From Bacillota bacterium (lineage in GTDB: Bacteria > Bacillota > Clostridia > Acetivibrionales > JANLFN01), in contig JAEWTV010000139.1 of assembly GCA_023397675.1 (NCBI GenBank), positions 1 through 64,000 of the forward strand: 64,000 nt of DNA, written 5' to 3'. Both the position numbers and the translations under genes were made by a program. The notes under the pieces were generated by a model. That model was not told the DNA's origin. It ran no database searches and saw nothing but the letters and a program-made list of their open reading frames with translations. This document shows, one piece after another, positions 36,975 to 45,863 of the stretch (the stretch's first letter is position 1; every line of letters starts with the position of its first letter).

Positions 36975-38336
36975 TTGATAAAGAAGAATGAAACATATGA
37001 AATTGAAATAACGGGAATGAACCATGAAGGACAGGGGGTAGGAAGAATTGAAGGTATTGCCGTTTTTGCCGATGGAGCAATAAAAGGTGAAAAGGTTTTG
37101 GTTAAGATAAATGAAGTAAAAAAGAATTATGCCACTTCAAGTATTATATCGATACTAAGCGGTTCCAATGGAAGGATTGAGCCGAGGTGCGAGCATTATG
37201 AAAAATGTGGCGGGTGCAGCCTCATGCATATGGATTATAAGGCCCAGTTGGAATTTAAAACAGAGCTGGTCAAAGAAACTCTTAAACGTATAGGCAAACT
37301 TGAAAAGGTTAAGATTAATGATACAATCGGCATGGAAAATCCTCACAATTACAGGAACAAAGTGCAATTCCCGGTAGCTTTTAAGGATGGAAAGCCTGTT
37401 ATGGGTTTTTATGAACGAAGATCACACAATGTAATAGACAGCGGCTCCTGCTTAATACAGGATGAAGCCAGCAGCCTTATTCGTCAAATAGTATTGGAGT
37501 TTCTGACTTCTTATAAAATGACCATATATAATGAGAAAACAGGCTCCGGTCTGTTAAGACATGTAATGGTACGAAAAGGGTTTAAGACCGGCGAAGTGAT
37601 GGTTGTTCTTGTTATTAATGGCGATAATATTCCACATTCGGATAAGCTGGTAGATAGTCTGAAAAGCAGGGTTGAAGGGCTGACGAGTGTTTATCTGAAC
37701 ATTAACAAAAGAAATACTAACATAATTCTTGGAGAGAAAAATAAAAAGCTATTTGGACGGGATACAATAACCGACTATATAGGAAGGTTTAAGTTTGATA
37801 TATCACCCTTGTCCTTCTTTCAGGTTAATCCGTTTCAGACAGAGGTTTTATACGGAAAGGCCCTTGAATACGCTAATCTAAAGGGTAATGAAACAGTTTT
37901 TGATCTTTATTGCGGTATAGGAACTATATCACTCTTCCTTTCCGAAAAGGCAGGGAAGGTTTACGGTATAGAGGTTGTAGAGGATGCCATAAAGGACGCA
38001 AGGAAGAATGCGGCTGTTAACGGAGTTAATAACGCTGAGTTTATAGTAGGGGAAGCGGAAAAGATTATACCCCATATGTATGAGAAGGGAATAAAAGCGG
38101 ATGTGGTAATTGTTGATCCACCTCGCAAAGGCTGCGATGCGGTGGTGCTTGAGACTATGGTTAAAATGCAGCCTGAGCGGATTGTGTATGTTTCATGCAA
38201 CCCATCAACCCTTGCAAGAGATTTGAATTATTTGACGGAGAATGGTTACAGGGCGGAGGAAGTGCAGCCGGTGGACATGTTCCCGCATACAGCGCACGTG
38301 GAATGTGTGGCATTAATAACAAGAGTAGCGAAATAG
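36975..38336 (+). CDS. rlmD: 23S rRNA (uracil-5-)-methyltransferase, RlmD/RlmCD type
   Basis: This 453-residue enzyme methylates uridine C5 in 23S rRNA with SAM. An N-terminal TRAM domain (1-60) is followed by an iron-sulfur motif (Cys72, 78, 81, 159) and the methyltransferase domain: DLYCGIGTISLFL (SAM site), VIVDPPRKGCD, the nucleophile Cys408 in VSCNPSTLARDL, and the terminal VDMFPHTAHVE. It starts at TTG after AAGGAG. Gram-positive relatives modify U747 and U1939; the exact site here is not determinable. A degraded copy of the same C-terminus occurs at 50556. Confidence 0.93.
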   Translation: MIKKNETYEIEITGMNHEGQGVGRIEGIAVFADGAIKGEKVLVKINEVKKNYATSSIISILSGSNGRIEPRCEHYEKCGGCSLMHMDYKAQLEFKTELVKETLKRIGKLEKVKINDTIGMENPHNYRNKVQFPVAFKDGKPVMGFYERRSHNVIDSGSCLIQDEASSLIRQIVLEFLTSYKMTIYNEKTGSGLLRHVMVRKGFKTGEVMVVLVINGDNIPHSDKLVDSLKSRVEGLTSVYLNINKRNTNIILGEKNKKLFGRDTITDYIGRFKFDISPLSFFQVNPFQTEVLYGKALEYANLKGNETVFDLYCGIGTISLFLSEKAGKVYGIEVVEDAIKDARKNAAVNGVNNAEFIVGEAEKIIPHMYEKGIKADVVIVDPPRKGCDAVVLETMVKMQPERIVYVSCNPSTLARDLNYLTENGYRAEEVQPVDMFPHTAHVECVALITRVAK

Positions 38337-38521
38337 AAGAACTGAAAAAGCTTTTAAATAAGGGTTTCTCGAAATTAGGTCCGAGTGCTTATTACGTTGG
38401 TCTTATGCAACCGACATTAATTGGAAACATTATTAATGATAAGGCTGATCCGTTTCTTACAGATGCTTTCAAAGCAATAAGAGATAAGTTTTATGCTGGC
38501 GACTACGGACTATCATGGTGA
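38303..38521 (+). CDS. Small protein of unknown function before a radical SAM gene
   Basis: A 72-codon reading frame overlapping the end of rlmD by 34 bp. The product starts MCGINNKSSEIEELKKLL and continues GFSKLGPSAYYVGLM to a charged, aromatic end (DKFYAGDYGLSW). There is no signal peptide and a single Cys. The ribosome site is poor, so the start is uncertain; an ATG at 38407 is an alternative. It lies 61 bp before a radical SAM/SPASM gene and could be its peptide substrate, an unrelated small protein or the tail of a lost gene. I do not recognise a family. Confidence 0.4.
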   Translation: MCGINNKSSEIEELKKLLNKGFSKLGPSAYYVGLMQPTLIGNIINDKADPFLTDAFKAIRDKFYAGDYGLSW

Positions 38522-38582
38522 ATTTTGATTCAAACTGTTATCTGACCAAGAATTTGAGATTAATATTGTAGGTGAACTGTGA

Positions 38583-39461
38583 ATGGTAAAATTCAAAAAG
38601 ATTTATATCGAAATTACTAATGCATGTAATCTGGAATGTGATTTTTGTCCGCCATCAAGACGGAAATTAGAATTTATGGATGTGGGCACGTTTGGTAATA
38701 TACTAGACCAAATAAATGGTTATACCAATTATATCTATTTTCATGTTAAAGGAGAACCGTTTCTTCATCCTAAATTGGATAAATTTCTGGATATAAGCTA
38801 TGGGAAGGGATTTAAAGTTAATATTACCACGAATGGAACATTAATTGATAAGGTAAAGGATATGCTTGTTACAAAACCTGCATTGCGTCAGCTAAATTTT
38901 TCTTTGCATAGCATTGACGCAAATACGGATTTCCAAAATAAAGATGAATATATCGGTAATATTCTGTCTTTTGCAAAAGAAGCTGTGAATAAGTCGGATA
39001 TACTCATATCCTTGCGGTTTTGGAATCTAATTGAGAATAATGTGATTAATTTAGATAGAAAAAGAAATAAAGAGCAGTTAGAATTTATTGAAAGAGAGTT
39101 TAACTTACCATACAAAATACAGGAAAAAATGAAATCGGGCAGAGGAATTAAAATTGCTGATAAAATATATGTAAATCAAGATTATCAATTTCAATGGCCG
39201 GACATAAAGCTGGAAGAAGACAATGGTATTGGTTTTTGTTATGCACTCCGCAGCCATGCAGCTATATTGGTAGATGGAACTGTAGTACCTTGCTGTTTGG
39301 ATGGTGAAGGAGTAATAAGCCTGGGAAATATAAATACAACACGCTTTTCTAAAATAATAGAAAGCGAAAGAGCAGGAAATATTGTTTGTGGTTTTACTAG
39401 AAGAGAAGCAGTTGAGGAACTTTGCAGAAAGTGTGGATATAGGAAAAGGTTTGCGAAATGA
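38583..39461 (+). CDS. Radical SAM/SPASM-domain protein
   Basis: A 292-residue iron-sulfur enzyme. The radical SAM cluster motif is C15-x3-C19-x2-C22 (CNLECDFC), with a barrel including the KGEPFLHP (GGEP-like) and NITTNGTL elements. A C-terminal SPASM-type region holds further cysteines (GFCYAL, VPCCLDGEG, ELCRKCGY) for auxiliary clusters. SPASM proteins modify peptides or act on other substrates after 5'-deoxyadenosyl radical formation. The ribosome site AGGTG precedes the ATG. A small ORF lies just upstream. No transporter or protease typical of peptide-maturation clusters is adjacent, so a RiPP role is only a possibility. Confidence 0.87.
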   Translation: MVKFKKIYIEITNACNLECDFCPPSRRKLEFMDVGTFGNILDQINGYTNYIYFHVKGEPFLHPKLDKFLDISYGKGFKVNITTNGTLIDKVKDMLVTKPALRQLNFSLHSIDANTDFQNKDEYIGNILSFAKEAVNKSDILISLRFWNLIENNVINLDRKRNKEQLEFIEREFNLPYKIQEKMKSGRGIKIADKIYVNQDYQFQWPDIKLEEDNGIGFCYALRSHAAILVDGTVVPCCLDGEGVISLGNINTTRFSKIIESERAGNIVCGFTRREAVEELCRKCGYRKRFAK

Positions 39462-39530
39462 TTTGAGTAATATTGGACTTATTTGCAACCATTTTTTGAT
39501 TGCTCAAACTCAAAACAATATCCTTACCAT

Positions 39531-39788
39531 TTACAATAACAGAATTAAACCTTTACTTTTTAAATAATCAATCACAGCCACTTGTGCCAAAACACTTCCA
39601 AAACTATCCTTGAATTCGGACATATCATTTGACTCTTCATTCCCTCCTTCACCGAAAACTATAATGGACTGAAAACTATTTAATAATCTCTTGGGATTAT
39701 ATTCATCCGGCGTTTTTAAGAACCTCTCTCGCGGAGCTATTCCCACAGCGTCAAAAGTATTTAGGAGCGTTTTAACTTCTACTGTCAT
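39531..39788 (-). pseudogene. Truncated N-terminal fragment resembling an epoxyqueuosine-reductase-like Fe-S protein
   Basis: An 85-codon frame reading MTVEVKTLLNTFDAVGIAP and later SFQSIIVFGEGG. The VGIAP.ERF...P....P..LL....SIIVFG pattern is that of the first 60 residues of QueG-like or related 4Fe-4S reductases. The iron-sulfur part is missing, the frame ends soon after, and there is no clear ribosome site. It is most likely a decayed gene end. Confidence 0.4.
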
Positions 39789-40533
39789 TGCTTTTTTTCA
39801 GCTCGCATATCAAATCACTTCGCTTTCCTTTCGTTTATAATGACGCAGTTTTTTTAAAGTGGTCACAAAAATTTACAACTTTTTGCAATACGCTTGGTGG
39901 ACAAGGTATAAGTTTGTCCAATTACATCACAAAGACGAGAATGTCTCAGTATTTCGTACAAAACCTTACTTACATGAAAAATGTATGATTATGTCAAAAC
40001 TAGGTGAGGTTTTGTTGAACATTGGTAAATAATGTGATAGACTATTGATAAATTAAGTTACTTAATAAGATTTTTATACCAAATATTTGTTTTTGCTAAG
40101 TGAAAATGGATTTAGAATTACAAACCAGTGCTGTATGACAATTTCAGAAGTCTACGTTGTAAGATGCCGAGGGATTCCGGAATTTGCATCGGTGCGTACT
40201 TTGAAAAATATAATTACAGACCTAAAATGATTCACTAAGAGGCAAAAATATACTGACTCACCAGCCACTTTAGAGGGATTTGCGGAAACAATTATAGCCA
40301 AAGTTTTTAACCGCTGAGTATTGAATGTGACAAGTCATATAGCTGTTCCACTCGTTAATCGTACATAAATCAGTTCTTATCCTACATTTGAATCATTTTG
40401 TTAAAATTTGTTGTCCACTATTACATATTTATGTTTTAAGCTTATTACAGTTAAGACCATATTTGTCTTTAAGGAATCATTTTCAAGATTAATTTACCCT
40501 GGATGGCAATCAATCGGATTGAATAGAGGTAAC
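39789..40533. other. Gene-free stretch of about 745 bp
   Basis: No frame here has both a plausible start and recognisable protein. A candidate plus-strand frame of 66 codons at 39788-39988 lacks a ribosome site and looks random. A short GC-richer patch near 40160-40200 contains ATTCCGGAAT and a GATGC/GCATC pairing, but matches no RNA family I know. The 3' end should hold the promoter of the following kinase gene. Confidence 0.5.
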
Positions 40534-42426
40534 ATGAGAATTTCTATTTTAAATTCTGTGAGAGCTAAAATTATTATTGCAGTTGTGATTATGGTAAGCA
40601 TCCCTTTTGGCATGTTGCAATTTGCCAATGTGCTTTTCATTTACGATAAGCTGCATGCAAAAACAGAATATACAACAGAGGCATTGGCGCATTCTATCGC
40701 AACCAATGTTTCGGAATTCATGCAGGGTGTTTATGACTCGTCAGGTTTATTGGCCAGGAATGAGAAAATCGTCAACGGTGAACCTGAAGGGCAGAGCATT
40801 CTTGCGGATACAATCAAAAGGATGCCGTATTACAGGCTTTTTTATGTTCAGGATATAAATGGTGCGCAGACACTACGCTCAAGCGGCCAACTTACTAACC
40901 GGTCGGACAGGTGGTGGTTTAAGAAAATTACTACCGATCATGAGCCTTTTGTAAGCCAGGCCTACGTTTCAGTTAATAACAATGAACTGATTACATCAAT
41001 TTTCCTTCCTATGTACAAGGAAGGAAAGGTATCGGGTGTTTTCGGAGCTGATTTCACGTTGGAAACTATTCAGAATGCAGCTGGTCTGTACTGGAACAAG
41101 GATATTACATATGTCATCATGGACAGCAAAGGCAGTGTTCTTACCAGTACCGACTACAAGCAGGGAGAGTATATCAATTATATTGATTATACTAAAAGGA
41201 CGGTGGTTTTGGATAAAAACAACAAATATAAGCTCGATGAAAACGGACAAATCGTTACAAAAGTAGAAAAAATAGAAGTGTCGGATACAATGAAAAGAAT
41301 AGTATCCGGAGCATTGGATAATAAAACCGAATCCTATAAATTCAAAGACGGCAAGGGCAATATAGTCGTATGTGCGTATCAGCCCATCAAGCTGCCAGGA
41401 AAGTCGGAATCCTGGTCAGTTATAGTGTTTCAGAAGGAAACGGACAATTTTTCAATTGTCCTGATGGTAAGCATCATTATTTTCCTTATTCTATGTAGTA
41501 TTTTCATAACATACAAGCTTATCGATTTCAATATCCTCAACCCGGTACTGGAAATACAGAGAGGAATGGCCAAAATAGTAGAGGGCAAGCTTGACGTAAG
41601 GGTGGATAGTTCTAAGCAGAATGAGATAGGGAAATTGGCCGGAGATATCAACAAAATGGTTGATTCACTCAAAAGGCACCAACAGAAAATTGATGAAGAT
41701 GAAAAGATGGTTGCACTAGGAAACCTTGTTGCCGGAGTCGCTCATGAGATAAATACGCCTTTGGGTATAGGTGTTACCACTGCTACATACATGAAAAAAA
41801 TTAATGATGAATCAAGAATGGCAATTAATGAAGGCAGATTCTCCAAAAAAGACCTTATAGACTATATGGAATCAATGGACGAAAGTCTTGATCTGCTGAA
41901 AACTAACCTGGAACGCGGTGCATATATCATTCAAAGCTTCAAACGGATTGCAGTCGACCAGACATACGAAACAGAGGAGGAGTTCAATGTTCCGGAGTAC
42001 ATCGACAGCGTTGTTACCAGCCTTACCCATGAGTATAAAAAGAGTAAGCATACTTTTAATATATCATGTGACCAGAATCTAACCATAAGGAGTTATCCGG
42101 GCATATTTGCACAGATACTGACCAACCTGATAATGAACTCCGTTATACATGCCTTTGATGGAATGGAAAACGGGCAAATAGACATTTCGGCACTTTTGAA
42201 AGATGGCAGGCTTATACTCCGTTATTCAGATAACGGATGCGGAATAAGCAGAGAGAATCTGCAGAAAGTTTTCACTCCGTTTTTTACCACACGTAAAGGA
42301 TTGGGTGGTAGCGGACTTGGACTGAATATTATACATAATCTTATTACCAAAAAATTAAACGGTACGATTTCAGTAGAGAGTGAAGTAGGTAAGGGGACCA
42401 CTTTTATAATTGTAGTTCCAGTTTAG
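40534..42426 (+). CDS. Cache-type membrane sensor histidine kinase
   Basis: A 630-residue kinase. Helix 1 (about 12-36), an extracellular dCache-like sensor (about 40-300, with SDRWWFKK and VSGVFGADFTLE typical of Cache folds), helix 2 (about 306-328), HAMP (about 330-385), a dimerisation domain with the phosphoacceptor His404 (GVAHEINTPLG) and an ATPase domain (NLIMNSVIHA, DNGCGIS, GLGGSGLGLN). The start at 40534 follows AGAGGT; the 42 codons upstream in frame were rejected. The receiver/HD-GYP gene starts 12 bp after the stop and a sugar-binding lipoprotein gene follows, indicating one sensing system. Confidence 0.92.
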   Translation: MRISILNSVRAKIIIAVVIMVSIPFGMLQFANVLFIYDKLHAKTEYTTEALAHSIATNVSEFMQGVYDSSGLLARNEKIVNGEPEGQSILADTIKRMPYYRLFYVQDINGAQTLRSSGQLTNRSDRWWFKKITTDHEPFVSQAYVSVNNNELITSIFLPMYKEGKVSGVFGADFTLETIQNAAGLYWNKDITYVIMDSKGSVLTSTDYKQGEYINYIDYTKRTVVLDKNNKYKLDENGQIVTKVEKIEVSDTMKRIVSGALDNKTESYKFKDGKGNIVVCAYQPIKLPGKSESWSVIVFQKETDNFSIVLMVSIIIFLILCSIFITYKLIDFNILNPVLEIQRGMAKIVEGKLDVRVDSSKQNEIGKLAGDINKMVDSLKRHQQKIDEDEKMVALGNLVAGVAHEINTPLGIGVTTATYMKKINDESRMAINEGRFSKKDLIDYMESMDESLDLLKTNLERGAYIIQSFKRIAVDQTYETEEEFNVPEYIDSVVTSLTHEYKKSKHTFNISCDQNLTIRSYPGIFAQILTNLIMNSVIHAFDGMENGQIDISALLKDGRLILRYSDNGCGISRENLQKVFTPFFTTRKGLGGSGLGLNIIHNLITKKLNGTISVESEVGKGTTFIIVVPV

Positions 42427-42438
42427 GGGGGAAGGCCT

Positions 42439-44043
42439 ATGGGTGACAATCATAACATTCAACTTGATGTAGAGGGTTTGAATCTGGATTTTCTTGACGC
42501 GGAGGTTGAAAAACTCGGGCGTCACAGTAATAAGTACGTTAACTATTACAAAGTAGTTATTGCTGATGACGAGGAAGAAATACACAGGATGACCAAGCTT
42601 GTATTAAAAGGATTTGAACTGGAAGGTACAAAACTTCAATTTTATGATACCTATTCTGGCAAGGAGACTATGGAGTTTTTAAAACAGAACAACGATATAG
42701 CCATCATTTTGCTGGATGTAGTCATGGAGGATGATGATGCCGGACTGCAGGTTGTCAAATACCTACGCGAAACCTTGAACAATAACGTAACGCGGATTAT
42801 TTTACGCACTGGGCAGCCAGGGAAAGCACCTGAAGAAAGGGTCATCGTGGAATATGAAATCGATGATTACAAGTCAAAAACCGAGCTTACGGTGCAAAAA
42901 CTTTTCAGTACGATATATGTATGCCTACGTGCCCATAAAAACATAAAAACTCTGAATCGGCACAAGGAGGGCCTACATAAGGTCATAAACGCATCCCAGG
43001 ATTTATTCAAGTATCATTCCTTCAATGAATTTATGAATGGTATGCTGATGCAGGTTATTGCATTATACGACGTTGATATGGATTCTATGTACATACGAAA
43101 TGAGCGGAAAAATATAATTGACGGTATGGCATTTATACAAATGATGGATTCTGCCAAAATACTGGCGGCAACAGGAAAATATGAAACCATGATCGGAAAA
43201 ACTCTGACCTCTGAGAATTGCCCTGAGGATTTAATAAAACTGATAAAGCAAATTGAAAGCAACAAGGAAGAAGAGTTAGTGATAAGACAGGGAGAGTACT
43301 TGGGAATCTATAAGCAAAGCGCGGATAAGTTCATTAAGAATTATATTATTCTTGAAACCCGAGTTGACACCGATAATTTGGACCTGATAAAGCTTTTTTT
43401 GACGAATTTCTCATTGGCAATAGACAATTTTATGCTTAATATGAATGTAAATGAGACACAGAATGAAATCATCTTCAGAATAAGCGAAATTGTTGAAAAT
43501 CGCTGTGATTCCACAGCTAACCATCTGCGAAGGGTATCGAACATAACCAAGATACTAGCCAGGAACCTGGGGTTTGATGACGAAAAAGCCTCTTCCACAG
43601 CCCTCGCAAGTGTAATGCATGATGTGGGGAAAATAGGAATTTCAGATGATATCCTGCTGAAGCCGGGGAAACTTACAGCAGAAGAGTATGAGAACATAAA
43701 AAGGCATACAATAATAGGCTATAATATTTTTAAAGATGCGAAACTGGAACTGCTGAATCTGGCTGCAAATATTGCCCTCTATCACCATGAAAGGTATGAC
43801 GGGAAGGGCTATCCTTTAGGGAAAAAAGGCGGTGAGATCCCGAAGGAGTGTGAAATTGTCGCAGCTGCAGACGTTTTTGATGCCCTTATTTCAAAACGTT
43901 GCTATAAGGATGAATGGACTGAGGAGGCCGTTGTAGAGTACTTTAAAGAGAATCGGGGAACTCAGTTTTCTCCTGATGTTGTGGACGCTCTGCTTGACAA
44001 TATTGATAGCATCCTGGATGTTGTAAAATCCTATCGGGATTGA
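42439..44043 (+). CDS. Response regulator with HD-GYP phosphodiesterase output
   Basis: A 534-residue protein: short N-terminal extension, receiver domain (about 37-165, phosphoacceptor Asp93 in LLDVVMEDDDAG), a central sensory domain of the DUF3369 type (about 175-340) and HD-GYP (about 345-530). Catalytic residues are complete: HD 394-395, His423, HHE 449-451 and GYP 457-459. It should hydrolyse cyclic di-GMP when phosphorylated by the kinase encoded 12 bp upstream. GGGGGAAGG is the ribosome site. Unlike the HD-GYP protein at 7566, the GYP signature is canonical here. Confidence 0.93.
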   Translation: MGDNHNIQLDVEGLNLDFLDAEVEKLGRHSNKYVNYYKVVIADDEEEIHRMTKLVLKGFELEGTKLQFYDTYSGKETMEFLKQNNDIAIILLDVVMEDDDAGLQVVKYLRETLNNNVTRIILRTGQPGKAPEERVIVEYEIDDYKSKTELTVQKLFSTIYVCLRAHKNIKTLNRHKEGLHKVINASQDLFKYHSFNEFMNGMLMQVIALYDVDMDSMYIRNERKNIIDGMAFIQMMDSAKILAATGKYETMIGKTLTSENCPEDLIKLIKQIESNKEEELVIRQGEYLGIYKQSADKFIKNYIILETRVDTDNLDLIKLFLTNFSLAIDNFMLNMNVNETQNEIIFRISEIVENRCDSTANHLRRVSNITKILARNLGFDDEKASSTALASVMHDVGKIGISDDILLKPGKLTAEEYENIKRHTIIGYNIFKDAKLELLNLAANIALYHHERYDGKGYPLGKKGGEIPKECEIVAAADVFDALISKRCYKDEWTEEAVVEYFKENRGTQFSPDVVDALLDNIDSILDVVKSYRD

Positions 44044-44119
44044 CCCTGCTAATGTTTCGTTACATTTAGTCGGTCTTAAAAGGGTAAAATTCGATTTTCG
44101 AATAGTACTGGAGGCAGAT

Positions 44120-45466
44120 GTGGGGAAGATAGCAAGATTTTTAGCTCTTTCGTTGATTATGCTGGTTATTTCGGCGAGTGTGGGTTGCAATGAAAAAAAA
44201 GAGACCGTTACACTGAGATATGCTGCGTGGAATCTTGGAAGCATTGAAAAGAACGGGCTTGAACGTCGGATGGTAAAAGCTTTCATGGAGGCATATCCAT
44301 ATATCAATGTCAAAATAGATGAAGCTTTTACGGATAACTATGATCAGTCGATGAAAAATGCGGCTACTGCGGGGAACATGCCGGACGTTTTTATGTATGC
44401 CAATAATCCGCAGGCAAACAGCAACGGATGGTGTGCCGATATAACGGATATGGCGGAAAAAGACAAGGAATGGGAGAATATACCCTTACCATTGCGTGAA
44501 GCAGCTAAAATTAAGGGGAGAATTAATGCAATCCCAAGTTGCATGTACCTATTCGGATATTTTTTTAATGAAACACTGTTTAAGGAAAATGGAAAGAATC
44601 CACCAAAAGCAGGCCAGACAATTGAGGAATTTGAAAACAACATCAAGGAAATGACAGTTATTGACCATGGCAGAATTGGCCTTGCTGATGAAAGTAGCAT
44701 TATAGAGTGGTATCCGGCAGCAGTCAACCCCTTACTGGGGTGGTACTCCTGGGATGGTGGCAGGTTCAACCTTAATTCGAAGGAATTTAAGGAGGGTATC
44801 AAATTTGCCAGGAGTATTTATCAAAGCAAGCAGACTTTTGCGTCTCTTTCAGAGGATGAAAAGAAAAGCCTCAAAGGTACAAATGACTGGGAAGCATGGA
44901 ATTCTGGGACGGTTGCAATGAAATTCGATGGAACCTGGGCTGCCGATGATTATTCCAGGCTGCCTTTCAAGGTTGGTTTTATGGGAATTCCAGGCGGGCG
45001 GGTCTGTATAGTTCCAGACTTTCAGTTTATTTCGAAGGGATGTGCTCATCCTGTTGAAGCCTATAAATTTATCAAATATATGTCTGCTTATTCCTATGAG
45101 GGTTTCTCAAAACGTATGGAAATCGCCAAAGCGAATAATCTGGTTGTTACTTCTATTCCCATGATCAAGGACAAAAAGCTGGTTGATGCCTATTTTAACA
45201 ATATTAAGATTGATGGAATCCGTGGAGTGTATGACATGCTTGGCAAAAACAGTTACGTTGAAGGTGCAAAGGTTTTGCCGGGTTACAGTCAGGCACGGTG
45301 GGAGTATGCCACAAATATAAAGGTTGGGGACTTGGTAAATGCCCCTATAGGTACTGTCGTAACAGACACTTTCAGGGGAAGCGGAAACATCGATGAAATC
45401 TCAGCAAACCTGAATTCGGTAGCCAACGAATGTGTCCAGATATACCCTCGGCCAACGGATAATTAA
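44120..45466 (+). CDS. Extracellular solute-binding lipoprotein (sugar ABC type, family 1)
   Basis: A 448-residue exported lipoprotein. The signal peptide ends in a lipobox ASVGC (Cys23). The mature part shows the family 1 pattern: FMEAYPYINVKIDEAF, NMPDVFMYANNP, and EAWNSGTVAMKFDGTWAADD near 260-280. It starts at GTG five bases after GGAGG. No ABC permease or ATPase genes are near; instead it follows a Cache kinase and an HD-GYP regulator. It may therefore present a carbohydrate to the kinase rather than feed a transporter. It ends just before a degraded gene fragment. Confidence 0.88.
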   Translation: MGKIARFLALSLIMLVISASVGCNEKKETVTLRYAAWNLGSIEKNGLERRMVKAFMEAYPYINVKIDEAFTDNYDQSMKNAATAGNMPDVFMYANNPQANSNGWCADITDMAEKDKEWENIPLPLREAAKIKGRINAIPSCMYLFGYFFNETLFKENGKNPPKAGQTIEEFENNIKEMTVIDHGRIGLADESSIIEWYPAAVNPLLGWYSWDGGRFNLNSKEFKEGIKFARSIYQSKQTFASLSEDEKKSLKGTNDWEAWNSGTVAMKFDGTWAADDYSRLPFKVGFMGIPGGRVCIVPDFQFISKGCAHPVEAYKFIKYMSAYSYEGFSKRMEIAKANNLVVTSIPMIKDKKLVDAYFNNIKIDGIRGVYDMLGKNSYVEGAKVLPGYSQARWEYATNIKVGDLVNAPIGTVVTDTFRGSGNIDEISANLNSVANECVQIYPRPTDN

Positions 45467-45589
45467 TGGGCAAAAAGTAGGCAACAGCCTGACAATATTG
45501 TGCCTGAATCCAGCTGGATCATCTGGCCTGTAGCAGGAGTACTGTTTGCCGCGCTTTGTGGGATTGTGTCGATTGTAAATAAAAAATGA
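45467..45589 (+). pseudogene. Remnant C-terminus of a small two-helix membrane protein
   Basis: After the solute-binding gene a frame with no start reads WIIWPVAGVLFAALCGIVS and ends IVNKK-stop at 45589. This is the typical last helix of 2-TM or DUF1700-related membrane proteins. The N-terminal part is gone (an in-frame stop lies at 45464-45466). The next 274 bp up to the following gene (45590-45863) contain nothing recognisable. Confidence 0.45.
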
Positions 45590-45863
45590 TCTAATTAATC
45601 TAGATGGTAGCTGCTTAACCTGTTCCTGAGAACTCAGATACAATAGTAACTCGAGCCACGTTGAAGTACATGGTAGTGATATATAAGACTTGAACACATT
45701 GATACAACTGAATTTCAGGCATTTTTAGCTAAGTTCACGTACGCGAAAAAATGGCTAACCCACCTTTTCAAATAGAAGGCAGGTAATAAAGGACATTGCT
45801 GTTTAATTTCTAGAAAAAGTATCCGATACATATGTAATAATATACATTTGTGGAGGGTATTAC

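Noticed and set aside
39788..39988. Plus-strand frame of 66 codons in a gene-free region
   Set aside because: No ribosome site, no recognisable pattern, and it begins within the opposite-strand fragment.
44044..44119. GACC...GGTC hairpin between the HD-GYP regulator and the lipoprotein gene
   Set aside because: Interrupted stem without a T-run; not convincing as a terminator or riboswitch.
44344..44802. Minus-strand frame of 152 codons
   Set aside because: Antisense to the solute-binding lipoprotein gene, with no ribosome site or family resemblance.
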